From Spirodela intermedia (lineage: Eukaryota; Streptophyta; Magnoliopsida; Alismatales; Araceae): a DNA stretch of 64,000 bases. The notes beneath the pieces were generated by a model. That model ran no database searches, was not told the origin of the DNA, and worked only from the letters and a program-made list of their open reading frames with translations. The DNA lies in assembly GCA_902729315.2 (NCBI GenBank), contig LR746276.1, forward strand, positions 2,342,669-2,406,668, in the 5' to 3' direction. The position numbers and the translations under genes were made by a program. Below are positions 51,631 to 64,000 of the stretch, piece after piece; position 1 is the first letter of the stretch, and each line of letters begins with the position of its first letter.

Positions 51631-54600
51631 TATTATGTGTGATCCTTCCAATGATTTATTTATTTGTTATTGTCATCATTGATCTCCCTTGAGTGGTAGT
51701 CAATTTCTAGTTTGAAGAATAGCAAACTCATGAATTAGTTGACATGAATCATTAGTTCTTGTGTTGATTCTATGTTATTTGTTTGAGAATTGAATATCAT
51801 CGACTACTTTGACGTGAATATTTGGTTATCAGCTGATCAACTCATTACACTCCAATCAAAATACATGAGACAACTTATAATTAAATCATAGGGGCTAATT
51901 TAAACTATTAGTATGATAATTATTGATTTACCCCAAATAGGTCACTTAGATGGTTAAACTTATTTTGGATGGTCTTAGTACATTAGAGTTATTTTTAAAG
52001 GATAGGGACTGTCAGTCATTTTCTAAATTCATGACCAAAATCTGAAAATCTTTGATTTGAAACTTGAGATCAAAGGGATTCAAGAACCATAAGGTGGGTT
52101 TGGATCAACGTTAGATATTTGAGAAAATTTAACCATACTTGTTCACAATAAAGAGATACAACAAAACTTGATGAGTTAACAATTGAGATGATGACATTAA
52201 AATAAGGAGGCAAATCAGTAAGTGAATACACAAATGAAGAGAGAACATTGTAGTAAGAATTTAATTCGTATAGGCTAGAAAAAACTTCAAGTTGTGGTTA
52301 TACATATGCCTTATGGTGCACTTACTAGAAGAACTCAAGGCACATAGTATAGAAATGCTACAAATTACATAACATACATCAGCATCAAGAATGAATACAT
52401 AATGGAGGATAGTCCAAAGGTGGTGGCAAGTTATCTTCACTATCATGCAAGGAGAGACAAACACATCAAATCAAGGGTAACCTATCATAAAAGAAAATTT
52501 TGATGGCCAATAATCACTACCTTGATGTTTTTTGACTGGTTAAAGTAAATTCTCATTATGAGTTATTGACTCAAGAGCCATCAAACACATGACCCACTCC
52601 TCACACTAATTTATTATTTATTTTCCTTATTTTAGTTGGAAAAATATAATAACTATATGATCCTTAGTCACAGTAGGTGGAATAGAAAATAGTCCTCTTT
52701 CACTTGTCATTATCCTAAAAATTATTCTTCATGTTCTTATGTTGACTCTTATTCTAATTTCAATGAACAAGCTCACATTAGACCTAGGTACTATCTCATT
52801 TGATTGAAACACTTGTTTGTCTATTTTTTTGACAAAACATCTAGGAGGATGATTGGATATATTAGAGAATGGGACATATATTACCACCTTGAATTACCTC
52901 AGTAATAAAACATAGATGAGAGAAGAGAAACCAAACCAAGGAACTTAGTAAAGTAAATTTAGAGAAAATTTATCTTCATAATCAAACATTGCAATATTGA
53001 TCTTTTATAATCATTGAAATTCTATTTACATTCATGTTTCAGAATTTTAATGTAACTGAATTCAAGTTTGATGCTTGTGAGTTTGCAAAACATTGATACA
53101 CCTAATTGCCTAAAAGTAACATGAAATGTTTCATGCATTTTTTTGTATCTATTGTGATATTTTGGGGACCCACCATTATACCTAGTAGTGGTAGAACAAA
53201 GTGGTTTATTATCTTCATTGGAGATTATATTCACACAACTTGAAGTATTGCTCTCTTAAAATTTTGTTCCCCGTTTCAAGCTCAATTTGGAACAGATGTT
53301 AAGATGTTTTGATTTCACAACATTTGAGATTATTTTAATCAAGATTAACATTCTACTTTTAAAAGAAGAAATTTTACATGAATCATCATGTATTGATACT
53401 TCTCAATGAGATAAGCATAGTTGAATGTAAGAATGTTCACCTATTGAAAGTGACTAGAGCATTTTAAGTATCAATTTTTTTTGGGGTGAATGAATCCTTT
53501 GAAAAACCAATCTTACTTAGCATCTAAATCTTTTGCCTTTAAAAAGTCGAAAAAAGGCATTATCATCTTTTTATCCTCATATTATATTAAAAATAAATCC
53601 CCCACTTGAGAATATTTGGATGTATAGCCTTTATTCATATCCATAAACATCAAAAAGATAAGTTGGATTCTAGAATATTAAAATTTATCTTTATAGGATA
53701 TTATCCAATTGAAAAAAGATAATGGTGCTATCATTTTCTGTAAAAAAAGGTTCCCTATTTTATGAATTCTTACTTTCCATGGAAAGGAGACAAATTATAC
53801 AACACATGGTGATAAAGGGACTAGTCAAGTTTTAGAAAGTCACTATGTCTCTTAATCCCTACTTTGGGTTTTTAACAAATTATACTAAAATACCTAGTTT
53901 ACCTAATTTTGAATCGATTTGGTTAAGTGTATTTAAAGAAAAAATGAATGTTCTAAAATCTACATGTTCAAGAGTTCTCTCAAGATGATATAAATGAGAC
54001 ATCATACCCCACAAACTTATTTGATAATGAAGACTTATTGCTCTTGAAAAAGATATTGGAACCTGCACAAAATAATAATTGGGAGTTGGTGGTGATAAAA
54101 CTATAGGACTAAGTGAAACACCAAGAGAGGGAGACAAGGTGAATTGGGGTTTCTAAGATTTGTAGCAATGTTTAATTTAAACCTAACCTATATTTATGTG
54201 TTGATACATGTGTCATTTGATGTCTCTCAACTCTCTCTCACTAAGAATACATGGATTTTTGTACTAGTTCACCCTTCACCTAGCTAGATTCAGTCTCAAA
54301 GGAAACTTCCTTCTAGTATGCACTATTTTTGTCAAAAATTACAAGTTGATGTTCAAGGGCTCAGCCACCCAACTCAAGTTTGTCTCCTTGGAGACAGCCA
54401 TTTAGTACTAAAATCAGCCACTAGCACCTCATATCTTCGCCTCAACAACTTTTTTTTTCACCATTCAATTACTTTAAGGCCTAATAGAGAGCACCAATCA
54501 TGAATATAGAGTTGATTACTTTGCCAAAATCAGCTTTTCTTAGACTCATATTTAACTATACACTTATCCTTTTGTTAGAAATTAATTCTTTAGTTGATAA

Positions 54601-56120
54601 TCTTTATTGATCATATAATTCTAATATGAAGAATTAATTAATCTAAAGGATTAATACCTAAGTTTTGATTGTTAGTGATATGACTATAATATCATTGAAG
54701 ATAATTCATATAATAATTATGTTAATAATACTGAATATTTGATACGCATTAGAAACTTGTATAAGTAGTCATTAATATCCAATGATTTGATGTAAATAAA
54801 ATTTTCACTTGTAATATTAAAACCAAGGGTATTAGTATGTGAGATTATTAGTGAAAAATAAAATTATAATTAAATATCAAGAAAATATGTTGATAGAAGA
54901 TACATGACTTGGCTTGTTGCTAAAAGGTATACACAAACTTATGAGATATAGTATCTTGCCTTTTACTATTATAGAAAAAATGAACACTATTGTTATTATT
55001 GTCAACTAATTTTGGCTGAGATATTGAATAATTCAATGTCCAAAATATATTATTACATGGAGAGCTAGAAGAAAATATTTTTGTTGCAGTTCTACTAAGA
55101 AATAAGGAGAATTGATTACAAATACAATGTGTAAATTGAATATAAACTTTTATGTAGATTGAAACAATTTCCATGAGCTTGCTTTTGTGGATTTATGAAA
55201 GTTACAATCAAGATGGGATATAAATAAAGTCAAACTGATTATACTTTGTTTATTAAGTGTTCCTCTTCAGAGGAGTTATAACCTTGATAATATATATTCA
55301 TAATATAATTGTAACTCCCCTGAAGTCAATGTGTAAATTAGTTAGTTCTCTAATGTATTCAAACCTCAACCTTGTTGCAATTGAAGAAGATAGTTGTAGA
55401 TTGGGAGATGTATAAGAGAGTAGTTGGGAAATTGAATTACTTATCTCATACATGTCTAAAAATATTTTATGTAGTTAGCATAAGTAGATAGTTTATGCAG
55501 TATCCAAAAACAAACACATTTATGTGCAGCCTATCAAATATTAAACTATCTTAAAGAGGTACCAATAAAAGATACCTTATTCACGAAGAATGGAGGATTG
55601 ACACTTGAAGTTTATATTGACATAGACTATACCAAATCTATTGTAAATAAGAGATCAACTTTTAGATATTGCACTTTTCTCAATAGAAATCTTATAGCAT
55701 GAAGAAACATGAAACAAACAATTTGGTAATGTCAAGTGCAGAATCATAGTTCTACACTATGGCACAAGATATATGAGAGATATTATAGGTCAATATTATC
55801 TTAAAAAATCTGACGATTAAGGGAGATAGATAGATGAAACTTCATTGTGAAAATAATTCTATTATTAGCATTGCAACACGATTCAATTAAACAAAACATA
55901 ACTATGCATTGAAATTGATCAATTTTTTAGTAAATAAAAAATTAAAAAGCAAAGTAATTTGTATTCAATATGTGTCCACAAGTGATGAAATTGTATATGC
56001 ATTCACTAAGGTCTTTATAGTAAAGTTTTCCATCACCAACATATGTTCACCAATTGGTCTTCACAACGTACATTTTAAGCTCCTGTCAAAAATTGAAAAC
56101 AGACAACATTCATTCACTAA

Positions 56121-56132
56121 CTTGGGGGAGAG
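56121..56132 (+). other. Polypurine tract of the second copia element
   Basis: CTTGGGGGAGAG abuts the 3' LTR start TGTTGG, the expected position of the plus-strand primer. Confidence 0.75.
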
Positions 56133-56431
56133 TGTTGGAATACAATTCGTTCATTTTATATTTTCACTTGTGTAATTTATATATTTCTTCTTGTTGCTTT
56201 TCTTCCATTTTTCATGAACTGAAATTTAAATCAGTCTAATTTTTGCTCTCTCATATTAGTGGGCTGGTATAAATACCAACCCTAATATATATACTATTTG
56301 GTAAGAACATAACTTTAGTGCTTCAGCCGGCTACTTGCTCTCTCCCTTTCTTCTCTGCCACCACTTTGGTAGATGGACGAATGAAGGAGGTAGGGCAAGC
56401 GACTAGTGGTCAAGAAGAGATCTTTCTATCA
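56133..56431 (+). repeat. 3' LTR of the second Ty1-copia element
   Basis: 299 bases, TGTTGGAATACAATTC to ATCTTTCTATCA, with a TATAAAT at about 56269 as candidate promoter. It aligns with the 5' LTR end to end apart from substitutions and indels. Confidence 0.85.
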
Positions 56432-58054
56432 ATTATGAGTGAAATTGATGGTTCATGTCCAATTACGTTCCAAATATCATAATCCTAAGCTTGATAATTA
56501 GGAGATGGAATAATAGGCACAATAAGCACACATATAGACAAAGGGAATGAGATTTCTATGGGGTTCCCTCCCCCCTTCGTTTACTCTTCTATAACATTCA
56601 AATACCTATAATATATCCTGATTGTCTTACACATGCTAGGCTTAATGCTTCTGGTTTGAAAACCTAAGCATAAGATTTCTAAGTCACAAGTTCAGTACTT
56701 GGTCATCTAGAGCACCCCAGCAGGATAACAACAATAATCTCTGATAACTTTCCACAATGATGATGGAGAACAAATGCAACCATAACATTGGAGAGCCTAG
56801 CTCTGTTTTCCTTATGGTATGTATCTAAGGGCTTTGACAATGCAGGAAGACAACAATGCAGGAACATAACTCCAATATAACAATAGACTTGCAATCATTG
56901 GCTTTCCTTTAGTGGAATGTTCTATCTTTTGAGTTTCAGTATGGGATTGGAAGGATCACTCATAAAATGTCCCAAAAAATCTAGGAAAATGGCTAGTTAA
57001 AGGCCAATTTTCTGCTGCCCCTGTTTATGGAAATTCAACAAAACTTATTTTTTGTACGAAGACAAGACATAAGTTACTCTCATAGCCTTTGGCAATTGAA
57101 CCCACATACTTGGCCAACTGAGATCGTGGGTATTTATATCCTGGTAATGATTTCTAATTGATTATCAAATGATTTCTAACCAAAGACACTTGTTAGTTCA
57201 TTCAATCATTTGTTTCCCCTTTGCTGGGGCATTCAATAGCTGAGGCTTTATACCAGTAGACCCTTGCAGACCCATCTCTGTGATCAAAGCTGCCTATATT
57301 TGACCAAATTATTATGATGAAGTATGACATATGATGATTCAAATCGTTTCATATCAACGCCATTGCAAGACTTGTATCTCTCCGATCTTTCAACCTTATC
57401 ATGAGTGTCAAGTGCTGATATGAGGTCTAAACCATATGATGATTTTTGCTGATATTAACTATAACCAATTCGTATGACTCAAGCAAATGTGAACAATATC
57501 TTTTGCTTGGAATTTTAAGGATGACATTTCTTGCCATTTGGCTGTCACATACCCATCAAGGCAAAAGTTTCACAACCCCACAGACATTTCATGGACCTTC
57601 GGGAGGGATTTCACAGCATCGTCAGAGGCATTATTCAGTGAGAATTTGAAAAAAATGATGTAATTACAGGGTAAGAGATGTAAAAATGTGACACACACCT
57701 GGAAATCTGCAAGACCAAATGCAAACTCATACCCAGGTAACCGGAAGGAATTCTGTACCTACATTAACGTGAAAAAAAGAGTCCACGGGTACCTCATAGA
57801 CTAAAAAACCTACCTCAATTACTCAGGAGACCTCGATCACTCAACTACATGAGTGAGCAAATGAGATAGAAAGTAGTCATGCGTCGGTTCTTATGGAAGT
57901 AAGCATGCGATTCTACAGATGGGCATTTTTTGCTTTTCTACATTGGTTTCGAGCTGGATGACTCAATAACTCTAAAAGTTTTGTTAATTAAACAGACAAA
58001 GCATAAAATCCAGTACCTGTATCAGGGCTCAGATAGGATTTCCCCATGAACCGG
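56432..58054. other. Intergenic region, including 3' flank of the DUF819 gene
   Basis: No gene or repeat recognised. The right part presumably holds the 3' UTR of the minus-strand DUF819 gene. Small ORFs here lack any recognisable domain. Confidence 0.5.
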
Positions 58055-61000
58055 CTATAGATTTTTCAGAACAAAAACCCCAAAGCCAATACCAAGAAAG
58101 GTGGCAATGGATATCCCAAAGATCCCAGCCAAAATTGCGGGCACTATCAGAGAACTCCATCCTTTGGCTGTGGCCATTCCACAAGCTGTGGTTGGGCCCC
58201 CAACATTGGCATTGGAAGCCAATAGTAGAAGCTTTCTTTCTAATCCCAGCAATTTTCCGACGCCAAGTATGATAGCCAGGTGGACAACCAATTGCACAAA
58301 AGCAAATGCAAAAACACCTGGTGTTGTATTTATCACATTCCATATGCTCCCATTTGCTCCAACCACCGCAAAGAATACCTGCCCACAATTATAGAAAGTT
58401 ATGACCAAAACAGGGCCATCAATAAATCCGTTGTGTGATAGTGGAGAGGGCGTTCGCATGTTTGGAAAATCAGAGGTTGATTAACTTTGGCCGGGTAGAA
58501 CAGAATAAGCCTCAAGAAACTGGAAGTCATTTTAGGATATCAAGACCACATATAAAGTGAAGTTTCTGGGCCTGTCCAAGCTTCTTTTCGCCCTTTTATC
58601 ATGGTTTTATCTGGCTTCTTCTTCCTGAATATTCGTTTCAGAAAACTAGTCATGTAAAAGAAAGCTCCGGTTGAACAATGATAGGAAAATTATCTAAAAC
58701 CTATGGACCACTTTTCCCTCCACTTCAGTGCACAGGCCAGCATGTGCAAAATCTGGAGGGAGGCAGGGAACATTGACAATCGGATTAACCAGGTAGAAAA
58801 CACAAATGCGAGTCCACTGTCAACGAGTAATCTAAAATTCGCTATATATTTCAAAAACAATAGAATTAGGATTGCTAAAATATTCCAAGAAACTATTCAA
58901 AAAATAAACGTTAATGCAAAGAGGATGGAGAAAAAGAAACAAAGAACAACCAGTTCTCTATGTTAAAAAAATTCATAATTGGGCGTGGAGGTAAAAGGTA
59001 TTAAAAATAGTTTCCAAAACTTTTGAGAAAACATAAAACACATAAAAATGCATACTGAACCATTTACAATTGCGAAGTTAACACAGTACCTGCATGAGAA
59101 TCAGAGCGATGGCCTCTCCTGTAGGGGCTAGAGTGCGAAGCTGTGCTGGAAACAATGTTGCCAAGGCTACAACAATTGCTGTTATGCAGGGGAGGTTGCC
59201 TCCTTGGAAGCCTAGTGCCTTGGTGAGATAGGTGGAGAATTTGCATATAGCAAAAGACACGGCAAGAGCACTGGCAGCCTGTAGTACAGATAGTTTACCT
59301 CCAGTGCTGGCTTCCGCAGCCAAAAGAGCATCTGCTTCAATGCAGAGGAAACCTTGTTAAAAGAATTTGCCCCTCAAAAAATTCCATGTTATTCTAAGCG
59401 AAATAATTAGTTTTTAATCTCATAACTAATATGTGCGATAGGTGGGAATCAGATATTACAATGCCAAAGAAGTTTCATCGCATGAAATAATATCTCTTAG
59501 ATGTCCATTTTCGTCAAGATGGAAAAGTTAGACCTTCACTAAATGAGTACTAGTAGTCAATGTCACATTCTTCTGTTTACGTTCCTTGAAAAGGTCCCAT
59601 AAATAGAATAAACTTTTATATGGTCTCCAACACTGGGAGAGTTAACCATCCCCCTATTTTCCATGACACATCCGAAAAGTCAGTTATATCCAAAATTGTC
59701 ATTTTGTCACTCATTCATGGTTTCACGATAGAAGATCTTTCAGATCTTCAAAATGATGTAAGTTTACACCATAAGGCCAACCGCTCAATGAATACCGATG
59801 TATGATATCTAGATAACGAATTTCTGTTTAACAATCCTATATCACTACTCCTGAGAAATAATCACGAAAAAATCTTAAAATCTCTAAACTTTTAAGAATG
59901 CTATTTCAAAGTCTTCAGGTCGCCACTCTTTAAGTTCATAACAATAAAATTACCAGGTCCAAATAAAAAGTAGGAATTACAGATAGTATCTAAAATGACC
60001 CAAAGGAATACAATCAACAAGTATTGTTGTAACAGAATGTCAACGTACCTTTATTTGGTGTGGAATCCTCTGGACTTATCTTGGATGCCAATGCAAAAAT
60101 TGTTGTGAAATATATTGCGCAAATAATATTATCTGCAGCCAGTCCTGCTGCCAAAACTGATGGAGAAGTACCAAGAGCCTCCGAAACAGCCACATAATTG
60201 ACCGCTGGCATATTATCGAAAGAGTTACAGTAAAAATGATAAATTGAGACAAATTTATCAAGAAGAAACATAATGGCAAACATAAAGCAAAGAATGCAAC
60301 CTATAACAGAGAGACGAGAAATATTAATACATAACCATAACGATTTGTAAGACATTAAAAAAAAAGAATCATACTAGGGAATTAAGTTTTAAAAGTGCCT
60401 TGAAAGAAACCATGTTTTTCGAAACATCTGGAGATGCACTATTTTACAGTGGCTTTGATTCATTATATACTAGAAGAGTGGCCATACTTTTTTAGATAAC
60501 GGTACTGATGTAATTTACCTCCATATTATCCCGAATCGCAGCCAGAATCAGGTACTTTTTAGTCTTAATTTTAAGTGGAGACAAATGAACCGCATAACCA
60601 TGCTAACAGACGTTCATAACAGTTCCCAATGCGAGAGTGGGGTTTCCTCAAAGGTGGGATTATAATCTGGTGTGTAAAACGCTCCTTATTCAGCCAATAT
60701 CATGACCTGTACAACACTTTGCTGGAGGTCCTCATCAATAATATAATGTTAATGAAAACGGGGAATATCATTGACTTTAATGTAAAAGAGGAAAAGTGGA
60801 ATAAATTATAGCGCTAGATTTTATCCTGTTGTTCATTAAGTAAACTGGCTCTCCTTCGAGGTATAATTGTCCATTATTCTAGCTCTGAAACCATACCAAA
60901 ATGTATGAACATATGTTGTAAAAAATTCTCAAACAGTCATAAAGTTTTGACCATGAGGGTCGGAGACAACTAATCATAATGTAGGAGCCACCTTTTTTTG

Positions 61001-62409
61001 GAATGCTGTTTCCCTGGCCACCTGAAATGTGAATGAAAATTATAATTGGAAGTGTATTTTTTTCCCTTTCTGAAAGGTGTGGGAGGTTGTTCGCCAATCA
61101 GGTAAATTTTTCTCAATACCAGGGGTCCTTAATCTGGTTCCAGCGAGGGAATTCAATCCTCTCAGTGAACCAATAGGAAAAAGAACCACAAATGAGCCAA
61201 AGTTTGGCTGGGTCAAACTTCTTATGGCCTGCTGTCTCAGAGCAAAATCGCTATTAACCTATTGCAGCGAAGGAAACATAAAGGGATTGAGATTAAATCA
61301 GAAACAGTGATAGAAGTAAAACAAAAAAACGAGAAAAGAGGAAAAATAAACTACCACGCTATTCTCTACAGTCTACTGCAAAATTATTGGTGACTGATCG
61401 AGGATTGGGGATGAGAGGGCATCCCTAAGCCAGGAATTATCTTGAAAAATCCTTTTAATATGAGGTGTTGTCCTATCCATCAAATCTCCATTTACATAAA
61501 AACTTTAAAAATATTTTATTTCATCATTTCCACGCTAATTAAACTTTCTAGTACCCCCTGAATAAAATGTATTAAAAATTACTGTGAAAAAGTGACGATT
61601 TCCAAATTACTATCATCATTTTCCTAAGCGTCATGTAATACCATCATCAGTTCTTGAGAAAAGAAAAAGGGGCACATAAGACATGTATGGGTCCTACAGA
61701 TGCACACTTATTTGGTAGGAACACAATTTGAGATGGAACATATGATACAAGACCTGACAAAACGACTGAATTACCAAAATATCTAAAAATGTGCATGAGG
61801 CATGGAGCCAGGCGTGACATCTGCCATGCACAGAAAAGATATTTGCTAATGAATACAGTTAATCATACTGATAATCTACGTCTGAAAATTTGTGATTCAG
61901 TCCACAAGAATATAGAATACTCGGTTCACTGCACAACCTTAATCACAATAAGAACATCAATGAAATTTTATGAGTATTATACCGTAATGAGCAACCAAAG
62001 AATGATTTTTGTTCTCGATTTCATGTAATTGACTGAGAAACTAGATGAAATTCATTAAATACTTGAACATATCTAAGATATTCTGAGATTCACAGAGAGA
62101 CCATTCTAATCTAGTTTGCCAACGGATCCAGTACCAATAGACTTGGTTTCAATGCCATTGTCACATGCTACATTCATGGTCTTTACCTTATGATTTACGC
62201 ACATGTATGCTCCATAATCCAAATGTTTTTACCTAAAATTCAATTATTCCATCTTCTACAGAACAGAAGAACATAAAAGGTTAGTTTCTGAGAAATACCT
62301 CCACCAATATGTCTACTCATGAGAGCCGCAGCTATTTTCCAGCTATCCTGCCCAAGTGATCTCATAGGCACAAGCAAATATGCTACTATAGTACCAGCAA
62401 TTGTTGCAA
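58055..62409 (-). CDS. DUF819 multi-pass membrane protein (C-terminal part)
   Basis: Four in-phase minus-strand exons: 62409-62299, 60204-60049, 59331-59090 and 58378-58055 (stop). They encode about 277 residues. The chain runs [56 protein letters not shown], then the family ending [20 protein letters not shown] and a final glycine-rich hydrophobic segment. This matches plant DUF819 proteins (At5g24000 and At5g52540 types, from memory), which are about 450 residues and probably plastid-targeted; transport function is unproven. Several membrane helices are visible. The first exon found starts with a split codon, so upstream exons encoding about 170 residues must exist; I did not find them between 62410 and 64000. 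Either they lie past the right edge or this copy is truncated. The gene is co-oriented with the kinase gene. Confidence 0.9.
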
Positions 62410-64000
62410 CTGCATAAGAAGAAAACAGATGAATTAACATGAATGAGAAAACTTTAGTAAAATCTGATCAAATCTGGGTTTCAACAATAGAGGAAAATGG
62501 AGAAGGATGATGAGACAGGTTACATAAATCGAAGGTAAGTTGAAAAAAAAAATGAGGTCTAGCTTAAAGAAAAAGCACACCAAAAAGAAGCTAATACTAT
62601 TCCTAGATTCGGATTGTGGAAAGTCAGAGAATGCGTTTAAGCACTTTAAAATGCACGACCCCCACGTACTTAATCTTTGAAATTGAAAACATTCGTATCA
62701 CACAACTAGATGGTTTTATAGCATGGAGGGCATTGTTGTTGCGAATTTTGTAATTATCCTTTTATCATTTTAAGTATTGTTCATATTTTAGCTCTCCTTT
62801 CCCATTCAGATTCAGATCAACTGGAAATCCCTAGATATATTATGTTGTACTCTGAGTTGGGAAGAGTTTTCAATCAATGGCAATTCCCAGCTCTACTCCC
62901 TTTAAATGACTTAAAGTTAACTCATAAATTTACTCCGAAATTTCTCATTTGGAAAATTCCAAAATGCTGCAAGATCAAGTATGTTTCATATTTTAATTCT
63001 GTTTTTTCAAGATTCAAATTTCGAAGGATGTGATGTATTATTCTGCACACCGAATTCGTAGGACAGTTCTTGGCCAATCCCCATGTATAACTGCAGTCCC
63101 TTTAGGTGACTCTGGGGGTAAGTACGTAAAATCATCCATATCCCTTTTTATTCGCCAGGGCATGTTGCCACCAAGAGAATTCAGCAGCTATGACTTTGAG
63201 TATCATAAAACTTTTACCTTGAAACCAAGGATCAATCCCTGCACAGATGGCTGAGGTATGGTTAGCGTTTTGAATTTGGAATAGAAGTCCAAGTAGTTTC
63301 GATTTCAAGGTCATCAATCAGCAGATATCCAGCTTCCAAATGGTTATGCTAAAAACCAAGAAGTTTTAAGCATTTAAAGTGGACGAAATGAGGTATTATC
63401 GCATATGATTTAAGGGATGGAGGGAGATGATTGGTGAGGATGACAAGGCAGCCCCTTTCAGCACCAAACACTTCACTGCATTTATTAGATTGCCACAGGT
63501 CCTGCATCCGTTGCAACATAAAGTACATTAGTGAATGGGAATGCCTCGACCAAAGTTCCTAAGGTCCAGAGTCCCGAGTACCTCTCGCCAGATCACAAAG
63601 AGTTTGTTCCACAGGCTGCCCCATCTGTTGATATTTAGGTTCCCCACCATCATTCTCCTGACCATACATCTTCCTAACAGGCATTTCATAATTGTATCTA
63701 TTAGCAGTGGAGGTTCACAGTTTCTTCACCCAAGGCAACCTTCCATGTTGAATCACCAACCTAGGCCGAAGCGAATGTACAGCCGCTTTCTCCCGGTCAA
63801 CCTACCAAAACCTTTTACATTTTCTCATCTCCAGGTTTTCCAGACCTAAAAATCCCAATTTCGATGCAGAATCTTCACATGTGATGCCAACAAGAGGCAG
63901 GAAAAACGCCAAAATCCTCATTTACAGAAGACACCCAAGTGTCACAACGAATTCTCCTGACACTTTATAAAATTGGAAACTCATAGTTTTGTGTGGAATT
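62410..64000 (-). other. Probable intron or upstream region of the DUF819 gene
   Basis: I searched the minus strand for the missing N-terminal DUF819 exons, for example the conserved LFRADLR block, and saw none. ORFs at 62842-63033 and 63535-63849 (plus) and at 63132-63317 (minus) have no recognisable domain and may be old transposon debris. Confidence 0.4.

Larger units (their letters stand above)
51364..56431 (+). mobile_element. Degenerate full-length Ty1-copia LTR retrotransposon
   Basis: 5.07 kb element on plus with two related LTRs (51364-51612 and 56133-56431), an initiator-Met-tRNA-like primer-binding site eight bases after the 5' LTR, and a polypurine tract before the 3' LTR. Internal remnants lie in copia order. 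Integrase is near 53.33-53.53 kb (ILHESSC block, then a WGE-like stretch). Reverse transcriptase is at about 54.98-55.3 kb (LCRLKQFP, KMGYK, then DYTLFIKCS). Next come the KRVVGKLNYLSHT zone near 55.42 kb and an RNase H tail to about 56.1 kb. Stops and frameshifts throughout, so it is dead. The flanking 5-mers ATTTA and ATTAT are only a poor target-site-duplication match, which fits an old insertion. It lies between the kinase and the DUF819 gene. Confidence 0.85.

Noticed and set aside
63535-63849. 104-codon ORF on plus, also partly open on minus
   Set aside because: Neither reading resembles a known protein or the missing DUF819 exons.
1-64000. CRISPR arrays, bacterial operons or rRNA genes
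   Set aside because: None seen; the window is plant nuclear DNA.

Overview
This is nuclear DNA from a flowering plant. The genes are split by many short-exon GT/AG introns, some of them kilobases long; intergenic DNA is AT-rich; decayed Ty1-copia retrotransposons and GA/CT microsatellites are present; and every recognisable protein has its closest match in plant families. One intronless, very GC-rich receptor kinase next to AT-rich multi-exon genes gives a bimodal base composition. That is more usual in monocots or early-diverging angiosperms than in core eudicots, but I cannot name the species.

Layout. (1) 1-13.7 kb, minus: UPF2, the nonsense-mediated decay scaffold; 14 coding exons are visible and the C-terminal part runs off the left edge. 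(2) About 13.75-14.3 kb: a divergent promoter with GATAAG motifs and palindromes. (3) 14.3-18.3 kb, plus: a small two-coding-exon gene for an 82-residue, probably mitochondrial protein of unknown function. (4) 19.2-24.1 kb, minus: a three-exon PET191/COA5 gene (71 residues, cytochrome c oxidase assembly), convergent with gene 3, with a 4.2 kb intron that appears to be GC-AG. (5) 25.6-40.3 kb, plus: a complete P5A-type ATPase (PDR2/MIA; 21 coding exons, 1174 residues). (6) About 43.1-45.9 kb: a dead Ty1-copia pol fragment with a 3' LTR. (7) 46.4-49.0 kb, minus: an intronless CrRLK1L receptor kinase resembling At5g24010. (8) 51.4-56.4 kb: a second dead Ty1-copia element with both LTRs, primer-binding site and polypurine tract. 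(9) 58.0-62.4 kb, minus: the C-terminal four exons of a DUF819 membrane protein; the 5' exons were not found.

The genes do not form one pathway. Loose themes are RNA surveillance (UPF2), membrane-protein quality control in the ER (P5A ATPase), mitochondrial respiratory assembly (PET191, perhaps the 82-residue protein) and cell-wall/growth signalling (CrRLK1L). The adjacency of the CrRLK1L and DUF819 genes recalls the Arabidopsis neighbours At5g24010 and At5g24000 (from memory), which suggests conserved microsynteny interrupted here by a retrotransposon. I found no convincing undescribed system. The most informative new items are two small spliced genes (82 and 71 residues) whose exons are too short to stand out as ORFs.
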